Numbered from the stretch's first letter, positions 1 to 9,079 are shown. The stretch is DNA of 64,000 nt from Desulfosporosinus acididurans (GCF_001029285.1 NZ_LDZY01000010.1:124001-188000); one strand, 5' to 3'. A program made the numbers and translations. Notes: generated from the letters alone by a model not told the origin.

Positions 1-130
1 TAAGGGGAATATGCTCCTGAATAATTTTGAGTGTCTGCCTTACCCCCTCCCCGGTTATGCTGCGGCAAATAGGAAATAGTTCTTCAGCCAAACGATACAT
101 GGCTTCACCCGTCATAGTTGTATCAGGCAT
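1..130 (-). CDS. DUF4910 (M28-like) protein, N-terminal fragment
   Basis: This is the first 43 codons of a gene that runs off the left edge. It begins MPDTTMTGEAMYRLAEELFP and continues CRSITGEGVRQTL, which I recognise as the N-terminus of DUF4910/DUF2172 proteins, zinc-peptidase-like enzymes found in surface-glycan loci. An AGGAGG lies 11-13 bases before the ATG and supports the start. It is the most distal visible gene of the flagellar glycan operon. As far as I recall, the Campylobacter homologue (Cj1295) is needed for a di-O-methylglyceric acid decoration of flagellin pseudaminic acid. The family call rests on a short stretch only, and the metal site is outside the window. Confidence 0.7.
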   Translation of the reverse strand, partial: MPDTTMTGEAMYRLAEELFPICRSITGEGVRQTLKIIQEHIPL

Positions 131-180
131 TTTATCAGCAATCCTCCTATATTAACGGACACATTATGCTCTCTACTGCA

Positions 181-265
181 GTGAACTCGGTGGGGGACTC
201 TACCCCCACCGAAGCAGAGTACGGGGGACCCACTCCCACTTATAGAAGTGGGAGTCTTACGATTT
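181..265 (-). repeat. Dispersed hairpin element, copy 1 (internally deleted)
   Basis: This is an 85-bp element between two operon genes. It contains two hairpins: GGTGGGGGA/TACCCCCACC and ACTCCCACTT/AAGTGGGAGT. Read on the minus strand it runs from AATCGTAAGACTCCC to CGAGTTCAC. About 75 bases are identical to the copy at 20629-20741, but the TTCAGCTTTAGCTGAA hairpin is missing. Two subterminal hairpins without terminal inverted repeats suggest a non-autonomous IS200/IS605-type element (inference). Confidence 0.65.
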
Positions 266-281
266 GATAAAAACTTATAGA

Positions 282-1118
282 CTACAAATTGGGCTCCCCT
301 TCTAAAAAGAAATAGGGGTCCGAATCCAGTAATTTACAACCTTCGGCAAAGAGCTCCTCTGAGCTGATGCATTGGATGATACCGTTTCCCAAAGTGACTT
401 GGTCTAACAATCCCTTGCTCAGCAGATGTTTTTCCAAGGGGTTTGTATCTAAGTTAACATTTTTACCTAAATAGCGGACAAAAAAAGTATAGCTATCCTC
501 GTAGACCTGATCATCATTTATGATCGTTCCTGAAAATGTCTTGATATATCGATAATTACAGCCGTGCATTTGTTCAATATGATGGATATAGGTACAAGAA
601 TGAAAGGGTGCACCCAAACATACAAATTTCCCTTTAACCCTGCGAAGCTTACCAAATATAGAATCATTATCAAAAGAATCGTGCCCAATGTTCATGAAAA
701 AGTCTTGCTTTTCTCCCCAAACTGCCGCTGAAAATATGGGCTGCACTGTTCTTTTCACATCACTGCGTTGTCTAAAATGCTCTGTCAATACACCAACGGT
801 CGATTTACTCTCGGCAACATTAAAGGACTCGCCATTACAAAAACTGTAACTGAAAGTTGGCATAATAATAGTACCCTGATCACCCACCACTTCAATAACA
901 GCTTCAATAATACTGTCTAAGAGAAACTGTCGGTTGAAAACTGCCAGTTTACCAAATACAGCAATATCTGATGTCATATATACCGTATCACCCTTAGTAA
1001 TACCTAAGTTTTGTAAAGCCTTCACAAAGTCCAGGGAAGAAATAGCTGCATCATTATAAGTAAATAATGGCGTAAGGAATTCTGCTTTAGGACTTTGAAT
1101 TAAATCCACCTCAAGCAC
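282..1118 (-). CDS. AAC(3)-fold N-acyltransferase of the flagellar glycan operon
   Basis: This 278-aa protein matches the aminoglycoside 3-N-acetyltransferase family (Antibiotic_NAT, PF02522). An early segment GDTVYMTSDIAVFGKL is followed by GTIIMPTFSYSF, and late in the protein comes a cofactor/substrate segment CTYIHHIEQMHGCNYRY. Family members transfer acyl groups from CoA or a carrier to amines. The gene overlaps the acyl carrier protein gene by 8 bp and lies among flagellar Maf genes. The likely job is therefore to acylate an amino sugar on flagellin with the ACP-bound group, not antibiotic resistance. The fold is well supported. The substrate is inference. Confidence 0.8.
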   Translation of the reverse strand: MLEVDLIQSPKAEFLTPLFTYNDAAISSLDFVKALQNLGITKGDTVYMTSDIAVFGKLAVFNRQFLLDSIIEAVIEVVGDQGTIIMPTFSYSFCNGESFNVAESKSTVGVLTEHFRQRSDVKRTVQPIFSAAVWGEKQDFFMNIGHDSFDNDSIFGKLRRVKGKFVCLGAPFHSCTYIHHIEQMHGCNYRYIKTFSGTIINDDQVYEDSYTFFVRYLGKNVNLDTNPLEKHLLSKGLLDQVTLGNGIIQCISSEELFAEGCKLLDSDPYFFLEGEPNL

Positions 1119-1338
1119 CCCGCTTCGCTAATACCAAATCCTGCAGTTGTTGAAATGTTTGTAATTCCTCAACTTCCTTCATGGTAAACTTAATGTTAAG
1201 CTGAGTCTCAATCTCGTTAATCAACATCATATGACCAAATGAGTCCCACCCCTCGGACTTGTTCCGAGTTAAAGACTCAGTAACTTCTTCTACACCAATC
1301 CCTAATACTTTAGCCGTTATGCTTTTTAAATCATCCAT
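1111..1338 (-). CDS. Dedicated acyl carrier protein
   Basis: This is a 75-aa acidic four-helix carrier. The phosphopantetheine site is Ser33 in WDSFGHMMLI, the usual DS(L/F) motif at the start of helix 2. It lies 4 bp after the FkbH-like gene and overlaps the AAC(3)-like gene, so it is translationally coupled to both. It is not the housekeeping AcpP, which normally sits with fab genes. Here it probably carries the acyl group loaded by the FkbH-like enzyme and used by the acyltransferase. A 4'-phosphopantetheinyl transferase (acpS) is present elsewhere in the window. Confidence 0.88.
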   Translation of the reverse strand: MDDLKSITAKVLGIGVEEVTESLTRNKSEGWDSFGHMMLINEIETQLNIKFTMKEVEELQTFQQLQDLVLAKRGA

Positions 1339-1342
1339 TCTA

Positions 1343-3151
1343 TCACCCCATTATAACTTGAATAAAATCAGGATAAGGAAAATCGTGCCGCATATCAAAC
1401 TCCCAGATTTGACGCTGTGCCTCTGTCCTCACATGCCGAAAACCATGTGAAACATAGAAATCCTGAGACGGTATGTTCTTGGCGGTTGGAATAAACTCTC
1501 CTTCAATTATTGATACCCCTGCTTGGCGAGCCTGTTCCCAAACATAAGCCAGCATTACATCTTCTATTTTCCGGCCTATAACTCGGCAGCTTAATAAGAA
1601 GTTGTCAATACGCCAGCGCTGGTCTCCTTTTTCAACCATGACCAAGCCAGTTATCCCATTATCGCCAAACTTATCTATGACCTGTACTCCGGCAATCAGA
1701 TAGCGGTTACTGGCTGCCATTGCGCGTATTTGTCCTTCTTCGTACCTCCGTGTCGTAAGGTTGAACTGGTTTGTTTTTAACGTCATCTGAGCAATTCTGG
1801 GAATCGTGAACGTATTTGCAGGATGAATTTTAGCAGTCATACCAAGCCCGGATAAATAGTCCTCCACGCTGGCAGACGATTCAAGCATCTCTTTACGTTG
1901 ACGCTGTGCAGTATACATCTGCCCTTTCTGTTGATCCTCAGCTGTAAACTGCAGTACATTCCAAATATTCAACTGTTGAACAGTAGTTAGGTACAAAGCA
2001 GGATCCTCAGGCAAATCCACCACCGTAACTTCCGGCAGTGAACCCTTGACTATTTCACGATTCAGCGGATCATCATCAATAAACACCATACTGTCCAGAC
2101 CGATATTCAGTTCCTGAGCCAAAGAACGCAGGTTCTCTGCTTTATCTAACCAATTAATCCGTTCTGCAGCGAAGTGCTCTTCTCTCAGCAGCATATAAGG
2201 ATGCTGAGCAAGAACCTGCTTTACTTCAGCAGCATTATTCTTGCTGTTAAGCGCTAAAATAATGCCCCGTTGATACAAGGCCAAGAAAAATTTTTGAAAT
2301 TCCCAGTAGGGCCTTCCCTCGGCAGTCGGACCCAGACGAATGCCCTCTAACCCATCTTCACCTAAGACGCCGCCCCACAATGTATTATCCAGGTCTAAGA
2401 CAATACACTTTACCAAAATACCCAGCAACGGTTTGAGATAGCCTAAATAAGCATCACATAACATGGGCATATACTCGAAACTTAATTTAACATCCCCCAA
2501 ATAATAATACTTCGGATCACAAAGACTGTGCTGGCCGTAATAGGAACACCAGTTTTGATAATCAAACAATAGAACCTGATCATTGTCTTTCCAGACCTTC
2601 CGAAGATGCTGGTTCAGCAGCTGCACAGCTTCAACTATACCAAACTCTTGTTTGGATTCTAAAATACCCAAAGGCGAAAATGATGGCATTTCAAAGTTAT
2701 GGACCATTACTTTAGCGGAGCAGTTCTGATTTAGAATACCGACAAGGTTAGTCAACTGATCAAGTTTTTCGAAAATCAGCGTTTTGCGCGCAGTGTTATT
2801 CAATTGGTAAGGCAAAAAATAGTAATCACCAAGCAACGTGCGCAAATCAATGAACAGCACAATGATATCCGGCTTAAAAGCATACAAGGAACTGTTTCTG
2901 TCCAAAATTTCCTGTGTGTACTGGTTATACGGCGCCGTATAGATATCCGGTTTGATACCATCTATTAGACATTTCACAGTCAGGATTTCCGACAGCGGTT
3001 GGATCGTGAAACTGCTTAATAAGGCAATCTTGACCTCACGCTCGCTCCCCCATTCCTCTCTCATCTCTGCAGTCAGCTTCCTATAAATACGCACATAATC
3101 TGCAGCAGTCTGCGGCAAATTTCCTCTCAGAAATGATCTCGCCGTTCCCAT
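1343..3151 (-). CDS. FkbH-like protein (HAD-IIIC phosphatase + GNAT)
   Basis: This 602-aa protein has three parts. Residues about 40-235 form a SGNH-like domain. Residues about 248-400 form a HAD-IIIC domain with the motif LDLDNTLWGG (Asp253, Asp255). The C-terminal third is an acetyltransferase-like domain containing FGDNGITGLV and ending in a GFRHVRTE stretch. FkbH-family enzymes dephosphorylate 1,3-bisphosphoglycerate and load the glyceryl unit onto an ACP. The next gene, 4 bp downstream, encodes such a carrier. The start lies 3 bp past the stop of the preceding Maf-like gene. A glyceryl-type donor for flagellin glycan decoration is the simplest reading. The exact acyl group is inference. 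Confidence 0.88.
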   Translation of the reverse strand: MGTARSFLRGNLPQTAADYVRIYRKLTAEMREEWGSEREVKIALLSSFTIQPLSEILTVKCLIDGIKPDIYTAPYNQYTQEILDRNSSLYAFKPDIIVLFIDLRTLLGDYYFLPYQLNNTARKTLIFEKLDQLTNLVGILNQNCSAKVMVHNFEMPSFSPLGILESKQEFGIVEAVQLLNQHLRKVWKDNDQVLLFDYQNWCSYYGQHSLCDPKYYYLGDVKLSFEYMPMLCDAYLGYLKPLLGILVKCIVLDLDNTLWGGVLGEDGLEGIRLGPTAEGRPYWEFQKFFLALYQRGIILALNSKNNAAEVKQVLAQHPYMLLREEHFAAERINWLDKAENLRSLAQELNIGLDSMVFIDDDPLNREIVKGSLPEVTVVDLPEDPALYLTTVQQLNIWNVLQFTAEDQQKGQMYTAQRQRKEMLESSASVEDYLSGLGMTAKIHPANTFTIPRIAQMTLKTNQFNLTTRRYEEGQIRAMAASNRYLIAGVQVIDKFGDNGITGLVMVEKGDQRWRIDNFLLSCRVIGRKIEDVMLAYVWEQARQAGVSIIEGEFIPTAKNIPSQDFYVSHGFRHVRTEAQRQIWEFDMRHDFPYPDFIQVIMG

Positions 3152-3154
3152 ACA

Positions 3155-4423
3155 TTACACCCCATTAAATATTTCGTCTAGATTCTTTTCAATTGTTCCT
3201 TTAATTTTTGCCCCTTTACTGGCATTAATAAAGATAACCTGAGGATTGGCTGCGATTGTTCTTTCAATCCAACGTTTATAACTCAATAAGCCTGAATTAG
3301 TATCCAACAGTTCTCCGTTAACACCTAAGACTTTAGCAGAACTGAAAAGAGCAGCGTCATTACTCGCTCCGTAAATTTCAGTAAAAACATTGGTATGGTG
3401 TTGGTTGTTAATGAATGCTAAATCCTGACCAACAAAAATAATCGGGCTGGCCTTACCTTTAAGAGCAATTGACAGCAGAGCTGTGGCAACGGACATACCT
3501 GTCTCAATGGTTATATTTCCTTGTTTCGGTTGATTATAGAAAATGTACTTAGGCCCCAGATAATTTGCCAGGGCTAAATGTGATGCCGTACTTAAAAAAC
3601 AAAGAGGTATGTCAAGGTTTTCATAACCACTGAATTGTTTAGCTACTATATCCTGGGCATCAATAATACAAATCATATCCGGTATAATGTTATGATTCAT
3701 TAACGTTCTCAGAGCGCTTCCTACACAAAAGAGCCTGAATTGGCTTCGATACCTCAGCAACTCTTCAAGCACTAAATCTAAGGATGGTCCGGCAGAAACA
3801 ATAACGACCGGTTTATCTGCAAAAACGTCATGATTTAAATAATCCTCAATCGTATTGTAATCGAGCCTTTGATTGAGTTCGCTGTTTTCTTTGAGACTAG
3901 CTCCATGACGTTGAATTGAGATTTTGCCCATTTCGAAATCGAGAATCACATTTTTAAGATCCTCATAATCTCCGGGCAATATCCTCAAAGAAGGCTTATA
4001 GATTAAAAGATCTCCTGCATATTTAAGCTTCTCAGCAAATTGACTTAAAAAATCGTAATTATATCCCTCAATAAGCGTTACCCGCTGATCACTTAACACC
4101 TGTTGAACCGGTTCTCTAGTCCGTACTTTTTTTACAAAAGCTTGGTCCGGTTCAAATAAGAACACTCGGCAAGCGGGGCCGATTCTCTTGAGTAGTTCAC
4201 GGACATGGTACCCCAAACCCAAACCATAAACGGCCACACTATCTTTATCTTGATAGATTCCTTGATTATGATCTATAAAGGCGACGGCTTCTTTCCCTGG
4301 ATCATATTTGCTATGGAGCAGCATTTCGTTTACCGTCAACGTTGGCTGACCATTTTTGGCTTTGAAAAACCGGAGAACACGACCGTCTTTTAGTTTAATA
4401 ACTTCATCCAAAAATAAAATCAC
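3155..4423 (-). CDS. Maf-like (DUF115) flagellin glycosyltransferase, short form
   Basis: This 422-aa protein has the MptE-like/DUF115 domain (PF01973). Family landmarks are KPVVIVSAGPSLD, the PDMICIIDAQ segment and a late IIFVGQDLAF motif. It also has an N-terminal Rossmann-like region with VYGLGLGYHVREL. Maf proteins transfer nonulosonic acids onto flagellin Ser/Thr before export. It is shorter than its upstream neighbour, lacking the roughly 150-residue C-terminal helical tail. Two Maf paralogues side by side may serve different sugars or different flagellins. Housekeeping pterin kinase activity is unlikely in this context. Confidence 0.85.
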   Translation of the reverse strand: MILFLDEVIKLKDGRVLRFFKAKNGQPTLTVNEMLLHSKYDPGKEAVAFIDHNQGIYQDKDSVAVYGLGLGYHVRELLKRIGPACRVFLFEPDQAFVKKVRTREPVQQVLSDQRVTLIEGYNYDFLSQFAEKLKYAGDLLIYKPSLRILPGDYEDLKNVILDFEMGKISIQRHGASLKENSELNQRLDYNTIEDYLNHDVFADKPVVIVSAGPSLDLVLEELLRYRSQFRLFCVGSALRTLMNHNIIPDMICIIDAQDIVAKQFSGYENLDIPLCFLSTASHLALANYLGPKYIFYNQPKQGNITIETGMSVATALLSIALKGKASPIIFVGQDLAFINNQHHTNVFTEIYGASNDAALFSSAKVLGVNGELLDTNSGLLSYKRWIERTIAANPQVIFINASKGAKIKGTIEKNLDEIFNGV

Positions 4424-4470
4424 TCCATCCGTTTTGGGATTTTAAAAAGCTACAGTCTAACCAGTTTTGT

Positions 4471-6294
4471 TCACTGATCAGGGTATTGAGCAGTTTCCAT
4501 AACCTTTCTAAATTCCAGCAAAAGCGAGCCTAAATTTACAAAAAGATCCTGAAGCAATTTCGCTTTGCTGATAATAACCATCTCAGGAGCCTCACTTTTT
4601 CCGTCCCAATCAAAATAAACTGACATCACGCGAATAAATTCAGATCTGAACGTGTAAAAAAGCCATCTGTCTTTCATCATGTTCCGAACTTCATTTTCCA
4701 TGTGCTGCAAATAACCTTGTTTTGCTTTTAAAGGCATCTCCGGATCTTCGATGTTCTTAGACAGTTTCATTCCTAAGCTGCACGCTGATTCAGATTCTCG
4801 TAACTTCTCTATACGTTTAGCAAAGGATCTGCGAATTCTGTTTAACATTTCTACATAAGGAACTGTCTGCTGCATAGACTGAAGCCAATCTGCAAAGGAA
4901 TCTTTCGTTGCCGAATTAATTCCAACATATTGTTCCAATGCTTCATTTAACGGCAGCTGCCGGGTTCCCTTTATTTTAACTCCTCCCTCGGTTGCATTAA
5001 TGACTAGGGAAGGGTATTTTTCTAAATAATCCTCATACCAATCTCTGAACAATTTCCAAGTCAGGCACGAAGAAACTTCTCCGCCATGATATCCTTCTAA
5101 GAAAACTCTATCAGAACTAGTAGATAACATCGTATTATGCTCATCATCAACACCATGCGTCTGTCCTTGATCACCAAAAGCTAAGTCCTGTCCAATTAAA
5201 ATAATTGGCGCAGCCCCAATATGACGGGCAACAATAAAGGCAAAGTGCGCTACCGACAATCCAAGAGACATCACCTCACTGCCCATATCATGAGCAAGCT
5301 CATGTTGAAAGTAGCCGCCGCCGCCCAAGATCAAAAGATTCTGCTGAAAAAGGCTGATACATCGAGGATCTACCCCAGGATTAGCCACAAAGACTATAGA
5401 CTTAGGAATTGGCTCTTGGCGTCGATAATGTCGTTCTGCCAAATCAGGTTGAATATCGATACTAAAGGCGGCATCAGGAATAATTCCATCATCCATTAAG
5501 CGATTGAAGACCGTATTGACACAAAATATTGTAACCCGATCCTGCCACTCTTTAAGTACATCAATATTCTTATCTAAAGACGGTCCGGCCAAAACAATCA
5601 CAACAGGTTTGTGCCAAGTATCTGCGATTTGACTCGGATAGGGAGCCCGTGCCAGATAAGGAACATGTTCTACGGTATTTCTTAACCGTCGCAGCATCCA
5701 ATCAATCTCATGATTCATGACCAGATAATGATTATTCAAAGCTTCCTGCACTAACCGGCGCATTCCTTGAACTTCTTGATTTTCACAATTTAATTTTGGT
5801 GCAAACGTTAAGAAATCGATCTTAAAAAGTTTTAACAACAGATCTTCTATCTTAAAAACGTCGTTCAAAATCGCCCTGATTTCCGGAAGGCTGCCAAATG
5901 CTAAAATAACTCTGCCTGTAGAGACTATCTCTTGAAAATCAATCACCTGCATCGCAGCTCTAATCATATCCCAATCAGTTTCCAGAACAAAAATCATCGA
6001 CTCTGGAGATGTTTGGTTTAATAACTCGGCCAGATGATAACCCAACCCTAAGCCAAGAACAAAAATTGAGCTGTTCGCAGGAAACTTTTTGCCTGTAATT
6101 AATCTTGAAGCTTCAGTTATAGGATCGTAAGAACTATGCAGGAGAATATCCTGACCGCCAATCTGTTTGACCCCAGTAAGGTATCCTTTTTTTCCAGTCA
6201 TTACGCGTACTGAAGAAGGTTCCTGGGATGTCAGCTTACATGCTTCAAATCCTTGCGTAAGCAGGAAACGAAAGTTTTTTCTGTAAAGCATCAT
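4471..6294 (-). CDS. Maf (DUF115) flagellin glycosyltransferase, long form
   Basis: This 607-aa protein is of typical Maf length. Its motifs parallel the short paralogue: FVLGLGLGYHLAEL, VVIVLAGPSLDKN, DAAFSIDIQPDLAERHY and IILIGQDLAFGDQGQTHGVD. These are followed by a helical C-terminal tail. It lies just downstream of fliS in transcription order and upstream of the short paralogue, the usual place for flagellin glycosyltransferases. The expected role is cytoplasmic O-glycosylation of flagellin. The donor sugar (pseudaminic or legionaminic acid type) is not determined here because no neu/pse synthesis genes are in view. Confidence 0.88.
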   Translation of the reverse strand: MMLYRKNFRFLLTQGFEACKLTSQEPSSVRVMTGKKGYLTGVKQIGGQDILLHSSYDPITEASRLITGKKFPANSSIFVLGLGLGYHLAELLNQTSPESMIFVLETDWDMIRAAMQVIDFQEIVSTGRVILAFGSLPEIRAILNDVFKIEDLLLKLFKIDFLTFAPKLNCENQEVQGMRRLVQEALNNHYLVMNHEIDWMLRRLRNTVEHVPYLARAPYPSQIADTWHKPVVIVLAGPSLDKNIDVLKEWQDRVTIFCVNTVFNRLMDDGIIPDAAFSIDIQPDLAERHYRRQEPIPKSIVFVANPGVDPRCISLFQQNLLILGGGGYFQHELAHDMGSEVMSLGLSVAHFAFIVARHIGAAPIILIGQDLAFGDQGQTHGVDDEHNTMLSTSSDRVFLEGYHGGEVSSCLTWKLFRDWYEDYLEKYPSLVINATEGGVKIKGTRQLPLNEALEQYVGINSATKDSFADWLQSMQQTVPYVEMLNRIRRSFAKRIEKLRESESACSLGMKLSKNIEDPEMPLKAKQGYLQHMENEVRNMMKDRWLFYTFRSEFIRVMSVYFDWDGKSEAPEMVIISKAKLLQDLFVNLGSLLLEFRKVMETAQYPDQ

Positions 6295-6359
6295 CGTTTT
6301 AGTCCCTTCAATCCCTGCTGAGAAATTTTTCCTTAGCCTAAAGAAGTTTCCGCCTGTTA

Positions 6360-6758
6360 TTAAGCCTTAGCTGTACCGCTTATCTCAGCAGCTTCTGCCC
6401 AAGTCTTGCGAAAAAGAGTTAGAAATCCTTCAACAGGTTGGAGCCGATCTATATTTTTTTCGACAGCAGCTAAGATCAATTCATGCTGATAGAATTCATA
6501 AAGCTTTCTTAAATTTTGAGCTATCTCCCCCTGATTCATATCCAGGGACGTGTTCAGTTCAACAAAGATATCCTGAAGCTTCCCCAGCCACTTGTCGACA
6601 GAGCCTTGATCCTGCTGTTCTAAAGCACTCCGCATTTGTTGCAGGAAACGCAGTGCTCCATCATACAACATGACGATCAGCATCTCCGGAGTGGCTGTTT
6701 CTATAGCTGAAAGATCATATGTACGATTGGCTATGTCAGTCGTTGATATATCGGACAT
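6360..6758 (-). CDS. fliS: Flagellar secretion chaperone FliS
   Basis: This 132-aa, all-helical protein is of FliS length. The diagnostic N-terminal part includes TATPEMLIVMLYDGALRFL, and a later stretch is VDKWLGKLQDIFVELNTSLD. FliS binds the C-terminal helix of flagellin in the cytoplasm and keeps it unfolded until export. It lies between a small helical gene and the Maf genes, linking glycan transfer and chaperoning of the same substrate. fliD and the flagellin gene, the usual neighbours, are not in the window. Confidence 0.92.
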   Translation of the reverse strand: MSDISTTDIANRTYDLSAIETATPEMLIVMLYDGALRFLQQMRSALEQQDQGSVDKWLGKLQDIFVELNTSLDMNQGEIAQNLRKLYEFYQHELILAAVEKNIDRLQPVEGFLTLFRKTWAEAAEISGTAKA

Positions 6759-6774
6759 AAAAAAACTCCTTTTA

Positions 6775-7131
6775 TTATACTGCTTTTATACTTAACAACT
6801 TTTGAATACTTTCCTGCCACTGCTGCAGAATCGGAGTTACTTCAAATTCTAATAAATCGCTCATTGCAACAGTATCTCTTTTTTCCATAGCTTCATTAAC
6901 TTGACTAATGATATCCATGATTCCTTCTATAGGGATCTTCTCGATTTGAACTTGTCGGGTCAGTTCAATAACTTGAACAAGCCATGATATCCCTTGAGCA
7001 ATAAGGGCCACGAACTGAAAGCCCTCTGACTCCTGACCACTTTGGAAGAATACTGCGGCATCTAGAGAGCCTTTAATTAGCTTATTAAGATAGTCATCAG
7101 CTGTACGAAGCATTTCAATTTGTTCTTCCAC
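6775..7131 (-). CDS. Small helical protein of flagellar cluster, unknown function
   Basis: I do not recognise this 118-aa protein with certainty. It is predicted to be wholly helical, acidic and soluble, with no Cys motif or signal peptide, and it ends EVTPILQQWQESIQKLLSIK. It lies 16 bp upstream of fliS on the same strand. In many flagellar operons fliS is next to fliT, a small helical chaperone for FliD, so a FliT-like chaperone is one possibility. No convincing FliT sequence motif is visible, so this is positional inference only. Confidence 0.7.
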   Translation of the reverse strand: MEEQIEMLRTADDYLNKLIKGSLDAAVFFQSGQESEGFQFVALIAQGISWLVQVIELTRQVQIEKIPIEGIMDIISQVNEAMEKRDTVAMSDLLEFEVTPILQQWQESIQKLLSIKAV

Positions 7132-7245
7132 TTTTGCACCTCTTCTGTTTCATTGTTAGCACCGCATCCTAAGTTCAATCAATTATAGCCTTGCGTTTCG
7201 ATACCGGACATTCCAGCTATCCCTTTAATCTTAAGAAATCCCTTC

Positions 7246-8220
7246 TTAAAGCGGACCATTCCACGCAGCAATAATCCGATTCGCAATCCCCTGGGCAGTT
7301 AACCCATATTTATTTTGAAGAAAAGTATACTCCGCGGCTTTACCAAATTCATCAGGAATCCCGATTACAATCTGCTTCGGTACATTAGCCCTCGCGGCTT
7401 TATATTCAGCAATTGCCCCTCCTAAGCCTCCGACAACACTATGCTCCTCGACAGTGACAATTAACTTATAAGTCGCGAAGATCTCATCTAACATTACTGT
7501 ATCCAACGGTTTAATGGTATGCATATTTACTACACAAGCCGAGATACCCAGTTTTTGCAAAATTTTTGCTCCGCGCAGTGATTCATTAACCATGGTCCCC
7601 GTGGCAATAATAGCCACCTCACTGCCTTCCCGCAGTTTAATGGCCTTGCCGACAGAGAATTCATAATTATCTTTATAGACCACAGGATTCCCCTCAACAC
7701 CTGTAAGGCGGAGATAAGCCGGCCCTTTATGTTCAAATAACGATTCAATTACCTTTACTGTCTCAGTGCAATCAGCCGGTGAAATAACAGACATATTGGG
7801 AACCGTTCTGAGAAGTGCTATATCCTCTAAGCCGTAGTGAGTATTTCCGCTGACGCCCATACTTAAGCCGCTGGCTATTCCCACAATCACGACGTCCAAA
7901 TCCATATAACCTAAATAAGTGCGGATCACCTCAAAGCAGCGCATGGAAGCAAAGGGAGCAAAGGAAACCACAAAAACTTTCATGCCTTCCTTGGCAAGCC
8001 CTGCCGCTATTCCAACCATATTCTGCTCTGCTATTCCTACATTGAGAAAGTTGTCTGGATACCTTTGGGCAAAGTCACTTAACCCCGCCGAACCTGCAAC
8101 ATCCGCAGCAATCACCATGGTATTGGGATGCATTTCCACTAACTCTGACATAACCAAGCCAAATGTTTTTCGTGAACTCAGCCGGGACCAGAGCAACGCA
8201 TTCTTGGCATCATATCGCAT
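7246..8220 (-). CDS. Transketolase, C-terminal (pyrimidine-binding) subunit
   Basis: This 324-aa protein has the transketolase pyrimidine-binding domain (FLNVGIAEQNMVGIAAGLA, containing the conserved Glu) followed by a transketolase C-terminal domain. It overlaps the gene for the N-terminal TPP domain by 11 bp, so the enzyme is a split, two-subunit transketolase. A GGAGGCGGAGGG stretch precedes the ATG. Placement between an SDR gene and flagellar genes suggests it transfers a two-carbon unit in making a special sugar, not the main pentose phosphate route. That role is inference. The gap of about 114 bp to the next gene could hold an internal promoter. Confidence 0.88.
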   Translation of the reverse strand: MRYDAKNALLWSRLSSRKTFGLVMSELVEMHPNTMVIAADVAGSAGLSDFAQRYPDNFLNVGIAEQNMVGIAAGLAKEGMKVFVVSFAPFASMRCFEVIRTYLGYMDLDVVIVGIASGLSMGVSGNTHYGLEDIALLRTVPNMSVISPADCTETVKVIESLFEHKGPAYLRLTGVEGNPVVYKDNYEFSVGKAIKLREGSEVAIIATGTMVNESLRGAKILQKLGISACVVNMHTIKPLDTVMLDEIFATYKLIVTVEEHSVVGGLGGAIAEYKAARANVPKQIVIGIPDEFGKAAEYTFLQNKYGLTAQGIANRIIAAWNGPL

Positions 8221-9079
8221 TTCCCTCCGCCTCCAGTTCCGCTATAGCCTTTTCATAGTCCTCTTGGGACAAACGTCCATGATGCCAGCTGGGATTACCT
8301 TCCATAAAAGATATACCTTTTCCCTTCGTTGTGTTTGCAATCACAACATTGGGTTTTTCTTCATGTTCCAAATCAGAAAACACATCTAAAATCTCTTCCA
8401 CATTGTTGCCATCAATTTCATGGACTTCCCAGCCAAAGCCTTTAAATATTGCGGATAAATTTGCCATCTTCATAACATTAGACGAATCTCCGTCCAACTG
8501 CAGCTTATTTGCGTCAATAATGGCTGTCAGATTCCCCAGCTTAAAATGAGCTGCAGCCATGATAGCTTCCCATACAGAACCTTCATTGCATTCTCCGTTG
8601 CCCAAAAGAACATAAACAATGTGGTTCTGCCCTTTACGTTTTGCGGCAAGAGCACTTCCGATTCCGAACGATAAGCCCAAACCCAAACTTCCGCTGGAAA
8701 GTTCAATTCCTTTCTCTAAATTCATGACAGAATGTGCTGGAAAAAGTCCTTCATTTTCTTCAAAGGAAAACAGCTCATTCTCAGTCAGAAATCCACATTC
8801 ATAGAGGGCTGCGTAATGTGCCATCGCACAATGCCCCTTACTTAAAACAAACCGATCACGATTTTCAGCGAGAGGTTTGTGGCTGTCAACGTTCATAATG
8901 ACTGCATACAGGGCTGCCAGGATCTCTACACTTGAAAAGGAACCGCCAATATGCGCCCCGTTGGCTCCGGCATTCAAGCCCATTTTTAAGAGGTTTTTCC
9001 GCATATTCAAGGCGCAGTTTCTAACTTTCTGAATTACTTCGGATTTGTTCTCTGCAAACACCCTACATTCCCCCATCAA
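8210..9079 (-). CDS. Transketolase, N-terminal (TPP-binding) subunit
   Basis: This 289-aa protein has the TPP-binding half of transketolase. GDGECNEG-type thiamine motif is present as LGNGECNEGSVWEA, with IDANKLQLDGD after it and the HGGSF-like element seen as GAHIGGSFSSVE. The start is uncertain: the ATG overlaps the SDR gene by 17 bp, while a GTG 18 bp downstream has a GGGGG ribosome site and would abut the SDR stop. It pairs with the following C-terminal subunit. Split transketolases are common in archaea and Clostridia, and in polysaccharide clusters they make unusual ketoses. Confidence 0.88.
   Translation of the reverse strand: MMGECRVFAENKSEVIQKVRNCALNMRKNLLKMGLNAGANGAHIGGSFSSVEILAALYAVIMNVDSHKPLAENRDRFVLSKGHCAMAHYAALYECGFLTENELFSFEENEGLFPAHSVMNLEKGIELSSGSLGLGLSFGIGSALAAKRKGQNHIVYVLLGNGECNEGSVWEAIMAAAHFKLGNLTAIIDANKLQLDGDSSNVMKMANLSAIFKGFGWEVHEIDGNNVEEILDVFSDLEHEEKPNVVIANTTKGKGISFMEGNPSWHHGRLSQEDYEKAIAELEAEGNAI

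Noticed and set aside
282-1118. Aminoglycoside resistance gene
   Set aside because: The fold matches AAC(3), but the gene is embedded and overlapping in a flagellar glycan operon with an ACP, so a glycan acyltransferase is more likely.
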